From Alteromonas indica (GTDB lineage: Bacteria; Pseudomonadota; Gammaproteobacteria; Enterobacterales; Alteromonadaceae): 64,000 nt of DNA. Numbering within the stretch: position 1 is the first letter of the stretch; each line of letters opens with the position of its first letter. The position numbers and the translations under genes are program-made. The notes beneath the pieces are model-generated. The model saw only the letters and a list, made by a program, of their open reading frames with translations. It was not told the origin of the DNA and searched no databases. The stretch lies in the NCBI GenBank assembly GCA_003056425.1, contig PYVY01000005.1:1-64000 (forward strand), written 5' to 3'. Positions 56,077 to 64,000 of the stretch are shown one piece after another.

Positions 56077-56946
56077 ATGTTCCGCCGGGGATTCTGCGCG
56101 CTATTATCAGCACTGTTTATCAGTGGTTGTGCCATTGATGTAAGTACTTCTAGTTTTGTTCATCAAGACACTACCATCACACCCATCGACACCACACAGC
56201 TACACCAGCGGGTCAACGAAGATGAAGCCGAAGTCTCTATTACTACAGTTGAGCTCACCAATGCCCAGGGCGTAGCCCTAAAAGGGATTGCTGTGTCGTA
56301 CCCCGAGCCGGTAGTCAATATTGTGTTCTTCGGCGGTAATGGTATGACCATTTCTAAATCATCGGGGCTGATGCACCGGTTCGGAAAGATTCCTGCCAAT
56401 GTACTATGGGTTGATTATCAAGGTATGGGCGCAAGCCAGAAAACCAGCAGTATGCGCATGGCCAATATCAAAGCCGATGCTTTGCAGGTATACGATTATG
56501 GCAAAAGCGTATTCCCTTCAACCTTACCTACGGTGGTACATGGCTTATCAATGGGCAGTATTGTGGCAAGCTATGTCGCCACGGTGCGCGAAGTGGATGG
56601 ACTGGTATTAGATGGGGCCGTTAATCGTATTACTGATGTAGCGCAAAATATGGTACCGGAATGGACCCGGTATTTTACCTATCTTAGTGTATCGGCAGAC
56701 TTGGCCATGGTGGATAACGCAGACTATATCCGCAACTATCAGGGCCCTCTGCTTATTTTAGCCGGGCGCGAAGACGAACTAACCCCCGCGGCTTTTGGCC
56801 GTGAGCTGTACGATGTTTCGCCCAGTTTCAATAAAGAGATTCTGGTTGTACCGGGCGCACGACATGCCGAAAACATGGAAAATGATAAAGTGATTCCCCG
56901 CTACCGCGATTTCATCAACTCGTTTGAACAGTATCCGGGGTATTAG
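56077..56946 (+). CDS. Alpha/beta-hydrolase lipoprotein
   Basis: 289 aa. A lipoprotein signal peptide ends in 'LFISGC' (Cys about 18), so it is likely anchored in the outer or inner membrane. The hydrolase domain has an early 'VVNIVFFGGNGMTISKSSG', nucleophile Ser in 'VVHGLSMGSIVAS' (G-x-S-x-G), Asp in 'ILAGREDELTPA' and His in 'VPGARHAENM'. These give a complete Ser-Asp-His triad of a BAAT/DUF-like serine hydrolase. The substrate is unknown. It converges on the M28 peptidase gene. Confidence 0.8.
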   Translation: MFRRGFCALLSALFISGCAIDVSTSSFVHQDTTITPIDTTQLHQRVNEDEAEVSITTVELTNAQGVALKGIAVSYPEPVVNIVFFGGNGMTISKSSGLMHRFGKIPANVLWVDYQGMGASQKTSSMRMANIKADALQVYDYGKSVFPSTLPTVVHGLSMGSIVASYVATVREVDGLVLDGAVNRITDVAQNMVPEWTRYFTYLSVSADLAMVDNADYIRNYQGPLLILAGREDELTPAAFGRELYDVSPSFNKEILVVPGARHAENMENDKVIPRYRDFINSFEQYPGY

Positions 56947-56991
56947 CAACATTCCGCCACCAGTGGCTTGCGGCAGAATGTTACGCGTTGG

Positions 56992-58404
56992 TTAGCTGGC
57001 GGGACGGGGCCGGAAGTCGGTACTCGTGGAGGTCGCAAAGAAACCAAACATGGTATAAATTGCCGTATTGGTTTTAAGGGCTTGCTTATCTACCTTATCC
57101 AACGTGTCATTGCGGGTATGGTGATAATCAAAATAGTCACTGCCATCTGGGTTGAAGTTCACTGCCGGCTGTCCAGCCTCACCTAAGGCACTCATGTCGG
57201 ACTGCCCTTTGGCCGTATTAGAGTTTGCCATCGAGACCCCTAACGGCGCTAATGACTCGGCAAATTCGCGCATGGCCGGTAATGCTGCTTCATTAATGCC
57301 CGGTTCCAGTTCATAAATAGCGCCGTTGCCAAAATCCCACTCAGCACCAATAACATGCTGAGACATTTCATCTTGATGTTTTTGCACATAATCTTTTGCG
57401 CCATACAAGCCGATTTCTTCGGCCGCAAATAAGATAACCCGTAACGTACGGGCAGGGCGAGGTTGCAGCTGACTGATATAATGTCCCGCTGCCAGAGTGA
57501 TACCTACACCAATCCCGTCATCTATCGCCCCGGTTCCCACATCCCAGCTATCCAAATGGGCACCTAGTGTTACCAGTTCAGCGGCTTTGCTGGCACCGGT
57601 AACTTCACCAATAACGTTGGCGATAGTGGTGGTTTTGCCGGTGGGGCCGCTGGCACTCATGGTCAGCGAAAATGAGACCGGCTTGCCACGCTTTAGTGTA
57701 TTTTGCAGCAAATCAGCATCAGGGTTAGAAATCGCTACCGCCGGAATCTTTTTCACCCCATCGGCATAGCGTGAAACACCGGTATGGGCGAAGCGGTTTG
57801 TATCTGTTCCTACTGAACGCATAATAAAGGCTACCGCGCCTTTTTTGGCTGCTTCAGAAGCCCCAACAACCCTGGCCCCTACCGCTTCGCCATAGCCGTG
57901 CCCATCTTTATGGCGTGCCATTTTGTAGGCTACAAAAGCAATTTTTCCTTCCAGTGAGCCTTCCGGAGCCGCTTGCAACGCCGCTAAATCAGCAAATTCC
58001 ATCACCTCGGCGGTTAGGGTTTTACCTTGTGTGCCAACACTATTACCCAAGGCCAGGGCCGCCACCGGGTGGGCGAACGGGCTAGCAATACTGGCACTAA
58101 GATCGCCGCGCTGCCAAAGCTGTGCCTCGCTTTCTTCTACCCATACCTTATCAAAGCCAAGGCTTTTCATTTTGTTTACGGCCCATTTAACTGAGCGTTT
58201 CTCAGCTGGCGTGCCTACCAGGCGGGCCCCGACTTCAGTGGTTAACGACTCGACAATCTGATACGACAAATCATCATTCAGCGCCTTATTTTTCAACGAC
58301 TCTAGGGTGGCTTGTGAGTCAGCTGCCACCGCCTGGGTGGCACCTAATGTAGCAATCAGTAAAAGTATACCGGTAAAATGTTTACCTACGATAAAGCGGG
58401 ACAT
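56992..58404 (-). CDS. M28-family zinc aminopeptidase
   Basis: 470 aa, exported (signal peptide to about 'TQAVAA'). A PA-type insert (about 120-250) precedes the M28 catalytic domain. Zinc ligands fit the co-catalytic dizinc site: His/Asp in 'LGAHLDSWDVGTGAIDDG', Glu pair in 'LFAAEEIGLYGAK', Asp in 'GAEWDFGN' and His in 'DYHHTRNDTLD'. It removes N-terminal residues from peptides outside the cytoplasm, useful for scavenging. It lies between the hydrolase and an RDD protein, with no operon partner in view. Confidence 0.92.
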   Translation of the reverse strand: MSRFIVGKHFTGILLLIATLGATQAVAADSQATLESLKNKALNDDLSYQIVESLTTEVGARLVGTPAEKRSVKWAVNKMKSLGFDKVWVEESEAQLWQRGDLSASIASPFAHPVAALALGNSVGTQGKTLTAEVMEFADLAALQAAPEGSLEGKIAFVAYKMARHKDGHGYGEAVGARVVGASEAAKKGAVAFIMRSVGTDTNRFAHTGVSRYADGVKKIPAVAISNPDADLLQNTLKRGKPVSFSLTMSASGPTGKTTTIANVIGEVTGASKAAELVTLGAHLDSWDVGTGAIDDGIGVGITLAAGHYISQLQPRPARTLRVILFAAEEIGLYGAKDYVQKHQDEMSQHVIGAEWDFGNGAIYELEPGINEAALPAMREFAESLAPLGVSMANSNTAKGQSDMSALGEAGQPAVNFNPDGSDYFDYHHTRNDTLDKVDKQALKTNTAIYTMFGFFATSTSTDFRPRPAS

Positions 58405-58538
58405 GAAGCTTCCTGTTACTTGTTTTTATAGTTGCTATTGTGGCCTGCATTGCAGGCTAACAATATGAATTTGCGATAATACGATAAAAATTCGGGACTT
58501 ATTCATTTAGGCGCGCCGAGCTCGGCGGGTGTATTTCG

Positions 58539-59150
58539 TTATCGGGGCGCAGATTCTGTCGTTTGGGGGGCATACCCTACTTGCGTTTGCGCCACATAGT
58601 CATGCAGGCAGCGGCGGGCCTTACCAAAAATGAATAAAGGGTCGATGAACGCAATCAATGGCCCGGCCACAGGAATGGAATAGGCTATTGCCATCGGCAT
58701 ATAGCGGCGAAAATAGTAGCAGCTGAAAGATGCCTGGTTGCCGTGCAAATCTTCCACCCTGATATGCAAAAAGTGTTTACCTACAGTTTGCGCCTGGGTG
58801 GCCATGTAATAGCCATGAATAACAAAATAAACTACGAGGTTATATACAATAGCACTAAGGATAACGGTGGCATCGGGCGCTTTAAGCCGCTCCAAACCGA
58901 AGTACAGCCATAAAGGAATAGATGAAAACAAACCAATCAGTGAATCGATCAGCACTGCGGCAAAGCGTTCGCGGCGGCGGGCTAACGTGAAATGGGGGAT
59001 ATCATTGATTTCATCTAACTCAAGCTTGTCGGCCACAATAAGCCGTTGTTCAAGTTCTTCCGCCCGTTCGGGGTAAGCTTGTCTGTCTATGCTAGCCAGA
59101 GCAGAGCGTAGCTCATCGACGGTGTAATTATCATAATTAGGCTCGTTCAC
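58539..59150 (-). CDS. RDD-family membrane protein
   Basis: 203 aa. After a soluble acidic N-terminal ~60 residues comes an RDD domain with 'ARRRERFAAVLIDSLIGLF' (the R-D pair), two or three membrane helices and the late 'TVGKHFLHIRVEDLHGNQAS' (GK-x-H-R-V). RDD proteins are small inner-membrane proteins; some act as ion antiporters but most have no assigned role. It is a single gene. Confidence 0.85.
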   Translation of the reverse strand: MNEPNYDNYTVDELRSALASIDRQAYPERAEELEQRLIVADKLELDEINDIPHFTLARRRERFAAVLIDSLIGLFSSIPLWLYFGLERLKAPDATVILSAIVYNLVVYFVIHGYYMATQAQTVGKHFLHIRVEDLHGNQASFSCYYFRRYMPMAIAYSIPVAGPLIAFIDPLFIFGKARRCLHDYVAQTQVGYAPQTTESAPR

Positions 59151-59232
59151 GTGGTTCCCTTTGCAAGCGCCATTGAGCTATCAGTGTACCTACAGCGGGT
59201 AGCCAACAAAACCCTTTGCCAATATCTTAATA

Positions 59233-60234
59233 CTAAATAGTTAATACCGATTCACGTTTGACGATGGTGGGCGTGTATTTAAAGGTGACACCATCCTCAG
59301 GAGGCTGACCGCTAGCATACTGCAGGGCCAGTTCAGCCGCTTTTGCCGCCATCATTTCTATCGGGTAGCGCAGGGTAGTTAATTTGGGGCGACAGTATTT
59401 GGCAAGCAGTACATCATCATAACCAATAATCGACACTTTACCGGGAATATCTATATGGTGATCCTGCAACATCGACATAGCGCCGGATGCCATTGCATCG
59501 TTGTACGCCAGCACACCGGTGAACGGGATACTTTTCGCCAGCAGGTTTTGAATCGCCTTTTCGCCACCTTCCTGATCAGGGGTCGCATATTCTATACTGC
59601 TTTCAGGTAAGCTCAGGCCCGCTTCTTCAAAAGCCTGCCGAATCCCATCGATGCGCTGGATGGGGTCCACAATTTGATAACGGCTACTAATTACTGCAAT
59701 ATTTTTGTGGCCACTGCGAATCATATGTTCCGCCATTAATCGGCCGCCAGCGACATTATCCAACCACACACAGCGATTACTGATTTCAGGAATGTAGCGG
59801 TTGATAAGCACAAATCCGGGCACCTGACGGGCAAATTCTATCAGGGTGTCGTCATCTAATGCCTTACTATGAACCACCATTGCCTCAACCCGGTGTTCCA
59901 GTAGTGTTTCAATCGCTTTAAGCTCGGTTTTCTTTTCAATAGAGCCTGCGCTCATTAATATTTGTACATTATGGCGCCGGGTCACTGTTTCGATACCGTG
60001 GGCCAGAGTAGCAAAGAAGGGATCTAACAGTTCGGCCAGCACGACGCCCAGCGACGCGCTTTTCTGAGTTACCAGGGCGCGGGCATTGGCATTGGGGCGG
60101 TAACCCATTTCTACCATAATTTTTTTAACCCTTTCCCGGGTTTTGTCGCCAACTTTGGGACCATTGTTGATTACGCGGGAAACGGTTGCCAGTGAAACGC
60201 CGGCGGCATTGGCAATATCTTTTATGGTAGCCAT
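59233..60234 (-). CDS. galR: LacI-family repressor of the galactose operon (GalR)
   Basis: 333 aa. The N-terminal LacI helix-turn-helix ('TIKDIANAAGVSLATVSRVI') is followed by the hinge and a periplasmic-binding-protein-like sugar domain (about 60-330). It is divergent from galM-galT-galK, and two nearly identical 15-bp palindromes with a central CG, typical of LacI-family operators, lie before galM and before galT. It should bind them and be released by galactose or a derivative. The galR name is by position; GalS-like behaviour is not excluded. Confidence 0.85.
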   Translation of the reverse strand: MATIKDIANAAGVSLATVSRVINNGPKVGDKTRERVKKIMVEMGYRPNANARALVTQKSASLGVVLAELLDPFFATLAHGIETVTRRHNVQILMSAGSIEKKTELKAIETLLEHRVEAMVVHSKALDDDTLIEFARQVPGFVLINRYIPEISNRCVWLDNVAGGRLMAEHMIRSGHKNIAVISSRYQIVDPIQRIDGIRQAFEEAGLSLPESSIEYATPDQEGGEKAIQNLLAKSIPFTGVLAYNDAMASGAMSMLQDHHIDIPGKVSIIGYDDVLLAKYCRPKLTTLRYPIEMMAAKAAELALQYASGQPPEDGVTFKYTPTIVKRESVLTI

Positions 60235-60393
60235 GTAAGTTACTGTTGTCCTTATTGGTCAATTGTCAGGCAATGCGGCACTTGCGCACGCAGATTAGCA
60301 TGGCTAACGCAATATCGGAAAAGCTAAAGGAAAAATTTTCCTTGATTGCCGGATTTCATAAAAAGAAAATCAGGGATACGCTTTTAAAACAAG

Positions 60394-60422
60394 GGGAAAA
60401 CGTATACCCTTGTTGCTATAAT
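60394..60422 (+). promoter_or_regulatory. galM promoter with GalR operator 1
   Basis: Operator GGGAAAACGTATACC (60394-60408) sits within a longer dyad (ACAAGGG...CCCTTGT) directly upstream of an extended -10, TGCTATAAT (TATAAT 60417-60422). The operator covers the -35 and spacer, so the repressor would block polymerase. It matches the pre-galT operator at 12 of 15 positions. Confidence 0.75.
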
Positions 60423-60493
60423 GTTAACATGATGTTTGGTGCTGTGCAGCAGGGGTCGCCAGCACATATTATTCAGATCAGGGAAATTTATTT

Positions 60494-61597
60494 ATGAGGC
60501 AACCTAATAGCCGTAATACTTCCGGCGCCCCGGACACTCAGCACTGCGCTGTAGATACCGATGCCTTTGGCTATGCCGGCAGTGAAGCGGTTAGCTTATT
60601 CACATTACGAAACAGCCGGGGTATGTCGGTAAGTATTACTAATTTTGGCGGTATTGTAACCTCGCTGGTGGTACCGGATAAAAACGGTATACCAGCAGAT
60701 GTGGTCATCGGCTTTGATAACCTTCAGCAGTATATTGACGATGGCGCTTATATCGGAGCGCTGGTGGGGCCGTATGCCAACCGGATTGGCAATCAGGGAT
60801 TTACCCTGGATGAGGCGTTTTACCCATTAATGACAAATGAAGGTGACAATACGTTGCATAGTGCCGCCGCCGGAATCAACAAAAAATTATGGCAGGCGGA
60901 ACCGTTTTGTCAGTCGGATAAATGCGGAATAACGTTAAGCGTGCTGTGTAGTGACGGGGAAGGCGGATTCCCGGGTAACGTACAGATAACGGCCACCTAT
61001 ACGCTAAATAACCACAATGAACTGGCGCTAACCTTCTGTGCCATCACTGATAAAGCGACCCCCATCAGCCTGACTAGCCATAGTTATTTCAACCTGGCCG
61101 GCCAGGGCAGTGTGCTGGATCATCAGCTCACTTTGCAGGCCGATGCTATTTTACCGGTGAACCCGCAGTTAATTCCTAAAGGAAGTATGCAATCGGTCTT
61201 CGGCACCCCCTTTGATTTTCGCCAGTCGAAAGCCATTGGACAAGATATTAACCAGCCGGATGAGCAGCTAACTATAGGCAGTGGGTATGATCATAATTAT
61301 GTGGTGTCGCAACATTGTATGACCCTTAGCTCGCCGTTTGCCCGCGTAGTAGAGCCAATGAGTGGCAGAGTCATGGAGTTATTTACAGACAGCCCCGGAG
61401 TGCAATTTTATTCAGGTAACTTTTTAACCGGCACCGGGCCCGGCAAAGCCGGGATCGATTACCAGGATCGTGAGGCTTTTGCACTGGAGCCGCAAAACTT
61501 TCCCGATGCACCTAATCAACCTGCATTTCCCAGCGCTATACTGCAACCAGGTGACACCTATGAATGCCAGATGATATGGCGATTTTCCACGGTATAA
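60494..61597 (+). CDS. galM: Aldose 1-epimerase (galactose mutarotase)
   Basis: 367 aa. It interconverts alpha- and beta-galactose so that GalK can use it. Family markers are 'VGPYANRIGNQGFTLDE', the catalytic His in 'TSHSYFNLAGQG', 'GSGYDHNYV' and the catalytic Glu in 'FALEPQNFPDAPNQP'. It is a beta-sandwich enzyme, soluble. It is the first gene of the gal cluster downstream of operator 1; a separate hairpin and operator lie between it and galT. Confidence 0.94.
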   Translation: MRQPNSRNTSGAPDTQHCAVDTDAFGYAGSEAVSLFTLRNSRGMSVSITNFGGIVTSLVVPDKNGIPADVVIGFDNLQQYIDDGAYIGALVGPYANRIGNQGFTLDEAFYPLMTNEGDNTLHSAAAGINKKLWQAEPFCQSDKCGITLSVLCSDGEGGFPGNVQITATYTLNNHNELALTFCAITDKATPISLTSHSYFNLAGQGSVLDHQLTLQADAILPVNPQLIPKGSMQSVFGTPFDFRQSKAIGQDINQPDEQLTIGSGYDHNYVVSQHCMTLSSPFARVVEPMSGRVMELFTDSPGVQFYSGNFLTGTGPGKAGIDYQDREAFALEPQNFPDAPNQPAFPSAILQPGDTYECQMIWRFSTV

Positions 61598-61606
61598 ACA
61601 CCGCCT

Positions 61607-61636
61607 CCCTGCATTAAATTTTGCCAACATGCAGGG
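61607..61636 (+). terminator. Hairpin after galM
   Basis: CCCTGCAT and ATGCAGGG form a perfect 8-bp stem with a 14-base loop, about 10 bases after the galM stop. The T content after it is modest, so it may lower rather than end transcription. Confidence 0.45.
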
Positions 61637-61653
61637 ATTAAATTGATTTATCA

Positions 61654-61668
61654 GGTAAAGCGTTTACC
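61654..61668 (+). promoter_or_regulatory. GalR operator 2 before galT
   Basis: GGTAAAGCGTTTACC is a perfect 6-3-6 palindrome 57 bases before the galT ATG. A TATTAT (61678-61683) downstream could be the -10 of a second promoter covered by this operator. It suggests galTK can be made separately from galM. Confidence 0.75.
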
Positions 61669-61725
61669 CTATGCGAGTATTATGCGTTTGTGGTTCCAAA
61701 ATCAAAAAGGGGAGTAACCCGTTAA

Positions 61726-62793
61726 ATGAAATCATCGTCTGAGAACACTACATTTGACCCTGCTGATCACCCGCATCGGCGGTACAATCCCCTGCTTGGA
61801 GAATGGGTACTGGTATCGCCTCACCGGGCGAAGCGTCCGTGGCAAGGACAGTCAGAAGCGCCTTCAGATGAGGTACGCCCTGACTATGACCCTAGTTGCT
61901 ATCTTTGCCCGGGTAACACTCGGATAAATGGCGAGCAAAACCCTGTCTACACCGGAACCTTTGTATTTGAAAATGACTTTGCTGCGCTGCGCGAAGATAC
62001 CCCCGCGGCGAAAAGTGCTGATCCTTTGTTTACGATGGAGTCGGAACAGGGCCGCAGTCGGGTGATTTGCTTTTCTCCCGACCACAGCAAATCATTGCCA
62101 GAGCTAACCCATCAACAGCGTTTGCAGGTAGTTAAAACCTGGATAGCGCAGACCCGCGAATTGTCGCGTACCTATCGCTGGGTACAGGTATTTGAAAACA
62201 AAGGTGCCATGATGGGTTGCTCAAATCCGCATCCCCACGGGCAGGTATGGGCACAAGCGCATTTGCCTACCCAGGCCCAGAAAAAATACGATAACTTCAC
62301 CCGCTATTACCAGCAACATCAGCGCGCTTTGTTACTTGATTATGTCGAGCGGGAGATGGCTGCAGGTGAACGGGTGGTGCGCAGTAACCCATTATGGGCA
62401 GCCATTGTACCCTACTGGGCAGCCTGGCCGTTTGAAATTATTTTGTTACCCCGTTTTGAGGTGCAGTCACTGGCCCAACTTGATGCTACGGCGCAGGAGG
62501 CTCTGGCCGACATCATCGGCCAGATTACCATCTGTTACGATAACCTGTTTGCTACATCCTTCCCGTACTCTATGGGCTGGCACAGTGCCCCGAGCGATGG
62601 TCAGGTACACCCTGAATGGGGACTCCACGCGCACTTTTTTCCACCACTGCTGCGGTCTTCGTCGGTTAAAAAATTCATGGTGGGCTATGAAATGATGGCC
62701 GAAGCCCAGCGCGACCTGACGCCTGAACAGGCCGCTGAACGCCTGCAAGCCCTCCCTACAATTCATTACAAGGATTCTGCAGACCATGCTTGA
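61726..62793 (+). CDS. galT: Galactose-1-phosphate uridylyltransferase
   Basis: 355 aa. It swaps UMP between UDP-glucose and galactose-1-phosphate in the Leloir pathway. The nucleophile His is in '[13 protein letters not shown]' (H-P-H), zinc ligands include Cys in '[12 protein letters not shown]', and 'NKGAMMGCS' and '[13 protein letters not shown]' are conserved. The symmetric fold is complete. Its stop overlaps the galK start by eight bases (ATGCTTGA), so galT and galK are translationally coupled. No galE is in the window. Confidence 0.96.
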   Translation: MKSSSENTTFDPADHPHRRYNPLLGEWVLVSPHRAKRPWQGQSEAPSDEVRPDYDPSCYLCPGNTRINGEQNPVYTGTFVFENDFAALREDTPAAKSADPLFTMESEQGRSRVICFSPDHSKSLPELTHQQRLQVVKTWIAQTRELSRTYRWVQVFENKGAMMGCSNPHPHGQVWAQAHLPTQAQKKYDNFTRYYQQHQRALLLDYVEREMAAGERVVRSNPLWAAIVPYWAAWPFEIILLPRFEVQSLAQLDATAQEALADIIGQITICYDNLFATSFPYSMGWHSAPSDGQVHPEWGLHAHFFPPLLRSSSVKKFMVGYEMMAEAQRDLTPEQAAERLQALPTIHYKDSADHA

Positions 62794-63928
62794 TCAGACT
62801 TCACTGCACGACACATTTACCGCCCATTTTGGCCATCAGCCAAGCCAGCTTTGCCATGCCCCCGGGCGTGTCAACTTAATTGGGGAGCATACCGACTACA
62901 ACGGCGGTTTTGTTTTCCCCGCGGCGATTAATTTTGGCACCTGGATAGCAGCCTCTGCCCGTGATGACAGGCAGGTGCATGCGGTGGCGGTAGATCTTGC
63001 TGAACAGGAAAATACCTTTGCGCTGGACAATATTGAGTTTGACCATCAGCAAAGCTGGGCCAATTATGTTCGTGGCGTCATTAAAATGCTCCAACAGGAT
63101 TATCCGCAAATTAGCGGTGTAAATTTGATGATAACCGGTAATGTGCCGCAAGGCGCCGGGCTTAGTTCATCCGCCTCGTTTGAAATTGCGTTGCTGAAGA
63201 CCTTCAAACAATTGTTTGGTTTGTCCCTTGAGGGGGTGCAGGCTGCGCTACTGGGGCAAAAGGCAGAAAATGATTTTGTCGGTTGTTCCTGCGGTATCAT
63301 GGACCAGCTGGTTTCGGCACTGGGCGGTAAAGGCCAGGCCATGCTACTGGACTGCGAAGCGTTAACCTTTGAACACACTGCATTGCCCGACGATCTAGCG
63401 ATTGTGATTATTAACTCGAATGTAAAACGCGGCCTGGTAGATAGTGAATACAATACCCGTCGGCAACAGTGTGAAGCGGCAGCGGCTATATTGCAGGTGC
63501 CAAGTCTGCGTCAGGCTGATCTACCAATGTTGGCGGCTCAGCAAGCCACCATGGATGATGCGGTATTTCGGCGCGCCCGGCACATCATCACAGAAAACCA
63601 ACGTACCGTTTCAATGTTCCATGCTCTTCAGCGTGGGGATATTGAACAGGTTAGCCAGGACATGGCACAATCGCACGCCTCTATGCGCGATGACTTCGAA
63701 ATTACCGTCCCCGAAATAGATTTTCTGGTGGAAATTGTCTCCCAAGTCGTCGGTAGTAAAGGTGGTGTCCGAATGACCGGTGGAGGCTTTGGTGGTTGCG
63801 TGGTTGCGCTAGTACCAAAAAATCTGGTGGAAAAGGTGTCGGACACGGTGAATAACTTTTATCATGACAAGACCGGGCTGACACAATCTATTTACGTGTG
63901 CTCAGCAGAGCAGGGGGCTTTTGCCTGA
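62786..63928 (+). CDS. galK: Galactokinase
   Basis: 380 aa. It phosphorylates galactose at C1 with ATP. GHMP-kinase motifs are '[17 protein letters not shown]' (galactose site), the ATP loop '[18 protein letters not shown]' and '[16 protein letters not shown]'. It is the last complete gene in the window and follows galT with an eight-base overlap. Confidence 0.97.
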   Translation: MLDQTSLHDTFTAHFGHQPSQLCHAPGRVNLIGEHTDYNGGFVFPAAINFGTWIAASARDDRQVHAVAVDLAEQENTFALDNIEFDHQQSWANYVRGVIKMLQQDYPQISGVNLMITGNVPQGAGLSSSASFEIALLKTFKQLFGLSLEGVQAALLGQKAENDFVGCSCGIMDQLVSALGGKGQAMLLDCEALTFEHTALPDDLAIVIINSNVKRGLVDSEYNTRRQQCEAAAAILQVPSLRQADLPMLAAQQATMDDAVFRRARHIITENQRTVSMFHALQRGDIEQVSQDMAQSHASMRDDFEITVPEIDFLVEIVSQVVGSKGGVRMTGGGFGGCVVALVPKNLVEKVSDTVNNFYHDKTGLTQSIYVCSAEQGAFA

Positions 63929-63978
63929 TCGCTCGTGGTGGCGCTGAAAAAATAAAATAAAAATTTGTTGGGTACACT

Positions 63979-64000
63979 ATGAACATCGAGACGTTGGATC
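63979..64000 (+). CDS. Start of a further gal-cluster gene (cut by window edge)
   Basis: An ATG 50 bases after galK begins 'MNIETLD', then the window ends. Position suggests another galactose-cluster member, for example a sodium/sugar transporter, but seven residues cannot show this. The ribosome site is weak. Confidence 0.35.

Overview
The window looks like chromosome from a marine gammaproteobacterium of the order Alteromonadales, probably Alteromonadaceae (Alteromonas/Salinimonas-like). This is inferred from protein sequences and gene neighbourhoods, not from a database search. Support includes the E. coli-like cluster lptM-lysA-dapF-DUF484-xerC-yigB near uvrD, the mpl/fbp/ppa group, small conserved families (DUF484, DUF1439, DUF3299, DUF3630-like, DUF6436-like, DnaJ-related), and several c-di-GMP and chemotaxis proteins. 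Base composition looks even and there is no IS element, prophage, CRISPR array or integron, so most of the window is core genome.

Layout. 1-1060: the tail of an rRNA operon (last bases of 23S, spacer, 5S), then five copies of the post-5S terminator embedded in an imperfect tandem repeat. 1061-1755: no gene. 1756-6440: a stand-alone EAL phosphodiesterase, a monofunctional catalase with a leader hairpin, a 0.8-kb gene-free stretch holding a 9-copy 8-bp tandem repeat, a DUF1499 membrane protein and a DnaJ-related protein. 6487-11502: a TetR repressor divergent from an RND efflux adaptor and pump. 11661-14449: a translationally coupled pair, a CoA-transferase/hydrolase fused to a GNAT acetyltransferase and an HDAC-family deacetylase. 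14456-25726: a thioredoxin-like protein coupled to an unusual chemoreceptor, MscS channel, DUF1439 protein, ATP-grasp enzyme, DUF3300 protein, ribA, a large 7TM-PAS-GGDEF-EAL protein and selO. 25920-34892: GST, recQ, mgtE, rarD, a REC-REC-GGDEF regulator, uvrD (with a SOS box) and a CsbD-like protein.

35262-46019: cysE, then a long minus-strand block covering riboflavin-precursor phosphatase, XerC recombinase, the diaminopimelate/lysine steps (dapF, lysA), the LptM lipoprotein (short and GTG-started), a glycosyltransferase/PAP2 pair, and after rraA an S1/P1 nuclease-ubiX-mpl overlapping trio. 46309-58404: fbp, ppa, DUF3299, patatin, 2OG-Fe(II) oxygenase, thioesterase, uvrA, a YajR-like MFS transporter, a HAD phosphatase, a lipoprotein hydrolase and an M28 peptidase. 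59233-64000: a galactose locus, galR divergent from galM-galT-galK and the start of one more gene. Two closely matching 15-bp palindromes in front of galM and galT are likely GalR operators.

No wholly new multi-gene system is evident. The observations most worth checking are the rRNA-tail terminator array, the CoA-transferase/GNAT-deacetylase pair, the chemoreceptor-thioredoxin pair, the degenerate EAL domain, the catalase leader hairpin and the paired gal operators.
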